Origin: Crocinitomicaceae bacterium
GTDB taxonomy: Bacteria; Bacteroidota; Bacteroidia; Flavobacteriales_D; Crocinitomicaceae
Direction: 5' to 3'
NCBI GenBank assembly: GCA_030830785.1
Contig: JAURMI010000022.1
Span: 186,001-250,000, forward strand
DNA length: 64,000 nt
Shown piece by piece: positions 61,800-64,000 of this stretch. A program made the position numbers and the translations under genes. Each line of letters starts with the position of its first letter. Within the stretch, counting starts at the first letter, position 1. The notes under the pieces were generated by a model that ran no database searches, was not told the DNA's origin, and saw only the letters and a program-made list of their open reading frames with translations.

Positions 61800-62940
61800 C
61801 CTTACTTAATACCATGTGATATGCTTCAATAAATAATTGAGAAATAGCTTCTGACCCGAATTTTTGAATCATTTCATTATGAAGATCTAAAGTGTTAAAT
61901 TCTTTATTCTGAATGTCGCGCATTGCTCCTATTAGAGAAGTCAAATCCTCAGAGGGAATTAAAATCCCATTTTGATCGTGAACGATTTCTGCAACACCTC
62001 CAACATTTGTCGATATAACGGGGGTGCCACAGGCCAATGATTCTATAAGAACGCATGGTAAATTTTCATATCTGCTACTTAAAACAAAGGCATCGGCAAA
62101 TTGTAAAATACTTGCCACACCCCCTTGGTCTTGTTGACCATGAAAATGAATCGAATTAGCAAACGAAAAATCTTTAATCAAATCCATGTAAATAGAATGA
62201 TTTCCATCAGAAACAACATGGAGCTCTACGTGAGGCTGAAACTTTTTAATTTCATAAAACGCGCGAACGAGAAGATGAAAATTTTTTTGCTCCGGATCTA
62301 AAGAAGAAATGTGAACAAAGCGAAAAATACGATGATTTTGTTTTTGTTTTGCGTTGAATATCTGATGATTAACAACGTTGGGGATAACTTTCATTGGACT
62401 TGTTATTCCAAAATTTTTCATTGCTACAGCCAAATCAAGAGATACAGGCAGAATTAAATTTGACCTATTGCCTATCCACCGCATGAACTTGGCAACTATA
62501 CGGCTTATCCGAGGTTTTGCATATGGATGATAGGCGGTCCAATGTTCAGAGAAAATCAATGGTATACGCCATCTCCATTTCAATAAAAGAGCAACAATTC
62601 CAATCGGATATAAAACATTTGCGTGAATTATATTTGGTTTTCTTAACTTGGTTTTGCGCGCAAATTTTAAATAACTAATGATCACCCAAAGATAATTAAT
62701 ACAAATTCCTAATAATGGAATCGTATTTTTAGGTAAATAGACAATATGGGTCTCAAAAGTTTCATTTGTAATCTCGTGCGTAAGCTTCTTATGTTTTTGA
62801 CTTAAAACGACATGCAATACCGCAACGTCTGCAATTTGCTGAGCAGCCAAGATGTGTTGTTGAACAAAATTCCCTTGAGTTGGGTGCAGCACACTTGGAT
62901 ACCAACTTGAAATGAACAAAACCTTAGGTCGCTTTTGCAT
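61789..62940 (-). CDS. glycosyltransferase family 4 protein
   Basis: A 383-residue GT-B glycosyltransferase. The N-terminal half has VLFISSWYPSVLHPTQGNFVQQH and NIIHANVLYPIGIVALLL. The nucleotide-sugar side has VHISSLDPEQKNFHLLVRAF and the E-x7-E motif SSRYENLPCVLIESLACGTP, followed by VISTNVGGVAEIV. The sugar donor and acceptor are unknown; with the flippase and methyltransferase it points to a capsule, O-antigen or exopolysaccharide pathway. It starts nine bases after the cysteine desulfurase stop. Confidence 0.92.
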   Translation of the reverse strand: MQKRPKVLFISSWYPSVLHPTQGNFVQQHILAAQQIADVAVLHVVLSQKHKKLTHEITNETFETHIVYLPKNTIPLLGICINYLWVIISYLKFARKTKLRKPNIIHANVLYPIGIVALLLKWRWRIPLIFSEHWTAYHPYAKPRISRIVAKFMRWIGNRSNLILPVSLDLAVAMKNFGITSPMKVIPNVVNHQIFNAKQKQNHRIFRFVHISSLDPEQKNFHLLVRAFYEIKKFQPHVELHVVSDGNHSIYMDLIKDFSFANSIHFHGQQDQGGVASILQFADAFVLSSRYENLPCVLIESLACGTPVISTNVGGVAEIVHDQNGILIPSEDLTSLIGAMRDIQNKEFNTLDLHNEMIQKFGSEAISQLFIEAYHMVLSKDVA

Positions 62941-62949
62941 TGAATGAAT

Positions 62950-64000
62950 TTACAGATTCTTTTGGTACACTTCTTCTAATTGCTTTAAGGCATAATCGAT
63001 TTCTTTTTTAGTCGTATAACGAGAGAAAGAAAATCGTGCGTTGGGTCTGCTCGCATTGGCTTTAATACCTTCCAATACATGCGAACCTTTAGCGGCACCA
63101 GAGGTACAGGCTGAACCTCCACTAACTGCTACACCTTTAAGGTCCAAAGTGAATAGCAATAATCCTGCTTTTTCACTTTGGGGTAAACTTACATTCAATA
63201 CCGTGTATAGTGACTTTTCAAAGCTGGTTTCTCCCAAAAATGCCACATCTGCAAAGAGCCCTTGTAATTGATCCATCATGTAGGATTTTAAACCCCACAC
63301 ATGTTTTTGATGCTTGGATAGATCCTCATAGGCGAGTTCCATAGCTTTAGCCAAGCCAACAATACCTGCAATATTTTCTGTGCCACCGCGCAATCCGCGC
63401 TCTTGAGAACCCCCATGAATAAATGAATTGGCTCTTGCATTTTTATTTACATATAAAAATCCTACGCCTTTTGGACCATGAAATTTGTGAGCAGCACAAG
63501 TGATAAAATCAATGTCTAAAGCTTTTAAATCAAATTGATAATGGCCCATAGTTTGAACGGTGTCTGAGTGGAAAAAAGCACCATATTTTCGACACATTTT
63601 TGCCACATCACTCAGTGGCAGCAAGGTGGCAATTTCATTATTGGCATGCATTAATGAAACCAAAGTTGGCACATTATGATTTAACAAGCCCTCGAGCTCC
63701 ATTAAATCAATGTTTCCCTTTTGATCTAGATTCAAGAAAACTACGTCGATGGCATCATTATGCTGTCTTGATTCAACAGTGTGCACAACCGCATGATGTT
63801 CAATAGAAGTAGTAATTATGCGTTTAACACCAAGTTGAGTTACAGCAGCATGGATGGCCATGTTATCGGCCTCTGTTCCTCCTGAAGTGAAAATAAGTTC
63901 AGAAGGGGCACAATTGAGAAGCTGGGCAATATATCTTCTCGAATTTTCTATCAAGGCTTTTGCCTGACGACCAAATGAATGCGTAGATGAAGGATTTCCA
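62950..64000 (-). CDS. cysteine desulfurase (IscS/NifS-like), 5' end beyond window
   Basis: A PLP enzyme that removes sulfur from cysteine for iron-sulfur cluster or thio-cofactor synthesis. The reading frame stays open to the window edge, where GNPSSTHSFGRQAKALIE, a typical N-terminal motif, is still in frame. The first internal methionine (63954) is therefore not the start, and about 25 residues are missing. Motifs are FTSGGTEADNMAIHAA, SIEHHAVVHT, HSDTVQTMGHYQFDLKALDI, SAAHKFHGPKG-like CAAHKFHGPKGVGFLYV with the PLP lysine, GGSQERGLRGGTENIAGIVGLA, and the cysteine loop GGSACTSGAAKGSHVL. It is the short-loop class I type. Confidence 0.95.
   Translation of the reverse strand, partial: GNPSSTHSFGRQAKALIENSRRYIAQLLNCAPSELIFTSGGTEADNMAIHAAVTQLGVKRIITTSIEHHAVVHTVESRQHNDAIDVVFLNLDQKGNIDLMELEGLLNHNVPTLVSLMHANNEIATLLPLSDVAKMCRKYGAFFHSDTVQTMGHYQFDLKALDIDFITCAAHKFHGPKGVGFLYVNKNARANSFIHGGSQERGLRGGTENIAGIVGLAKAMELAYEDLSKHQKHVWGLKSYMMDQLQGLFADVAFLGETSFEKSLYTVLNVSLPQSEKAGLLLFTLDLKGVAVSGGSACTSGAAKGSHVLEGIKANASRPNARFSFSRYTTKKEIDYALKQLEEVYQKNL

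Overview
This is a gene-dense, AT-rich chromosomal window from a member of the Bacteroidota, most likely a Flavobacteriales-type free-living aerobe. The evidence is the recurrent Bacteroidota -7 promoter box TAnnTTTG in front of many genes, two secreted proteins with type IX secretion (T9SS) type B C-terminal sorting domains, a TonB-dependent receptor with an N-terminal carboxypeptidase-like domain, menaquinone genes, an OstA-like protein, a GH92 mannosidase and a six-domain ribosomal protein S1. Genus cannot be fixed from the window. No insertion sequence, prophage, CRISPR array or rRNA was found, and no gene-free stretch exceeds 200 bases.

Layout. 1-4.6 kb: the end of a tRNA-Ser(UGA), a YdeI-like protein, then a thioesterase-menF-menD-TerC run for menaquinone synthesis. 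4.7-9.7 kb: a TonB-dependent receptor divergent from TPR-ribH-glmM. 9.7-13.4 kb (minus): ffh, an M50 protease and a carboxypeptidase-regulatory-like protein in one run, plus an ECF sigma factor. 13.5-16.9 kb: aminotransferase, ispH, PduO-type cobalamin adenosyltransferase and a small acidic DUF2795 protein. 16.9-22.4 kb (minus): two large T9SS type B surface proteins. 22.5-26.5 kb: zwf-pgl-edd, the upper Entner-Doudoroff branch. 26.5-34.4 kb: a second TerC protein, a subtilase, trxB, a GNAT, an S9 peptidase, an FkbM methyltransferase and a lipoprotein.

34.4-40.9 kb (minus): an ABC ATPase-permease-LolA-like operon, then thiolase-GH92-SRPBCC. 40.9-44.0 kb: VWA protein, YiiX-like hydrolase and an ElaA-like GNAT. 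44.0-48.1 kb: hisS, YqgE and rpsA, the last with a leader that can form a hairpin whose loop is complementary to sequence just downstream. 48.2-51.8 kb: Fur-STAS-purA-OstA. 51.8-56.4 kb (minus): rel/spoT, fahA and ychF. 56.5-64 kb: M28 peptidase and asnB, converging on a minus-strand polysaccharide-type cluster (methyltransferase, flippase, GT4) that follows a cysteine desulfurase running off the window.

Most genes are housekeeping or ordinary Bacteroidota accessory functions, and I see no convincing new defence or mobile system. The most interesting items are regulatory: the rpsA leader fold; several genes whose -7 box ends only four bases before the start codon, implying leaderless mRNAs; a terminator that runs straight into the next gene's promoter; and a terminator whose arm is made of the last codons of the facing gene. 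The ABC-LolA-like, ffh-M50 and Fur-STAS-purA operons are the best leads at protein level.
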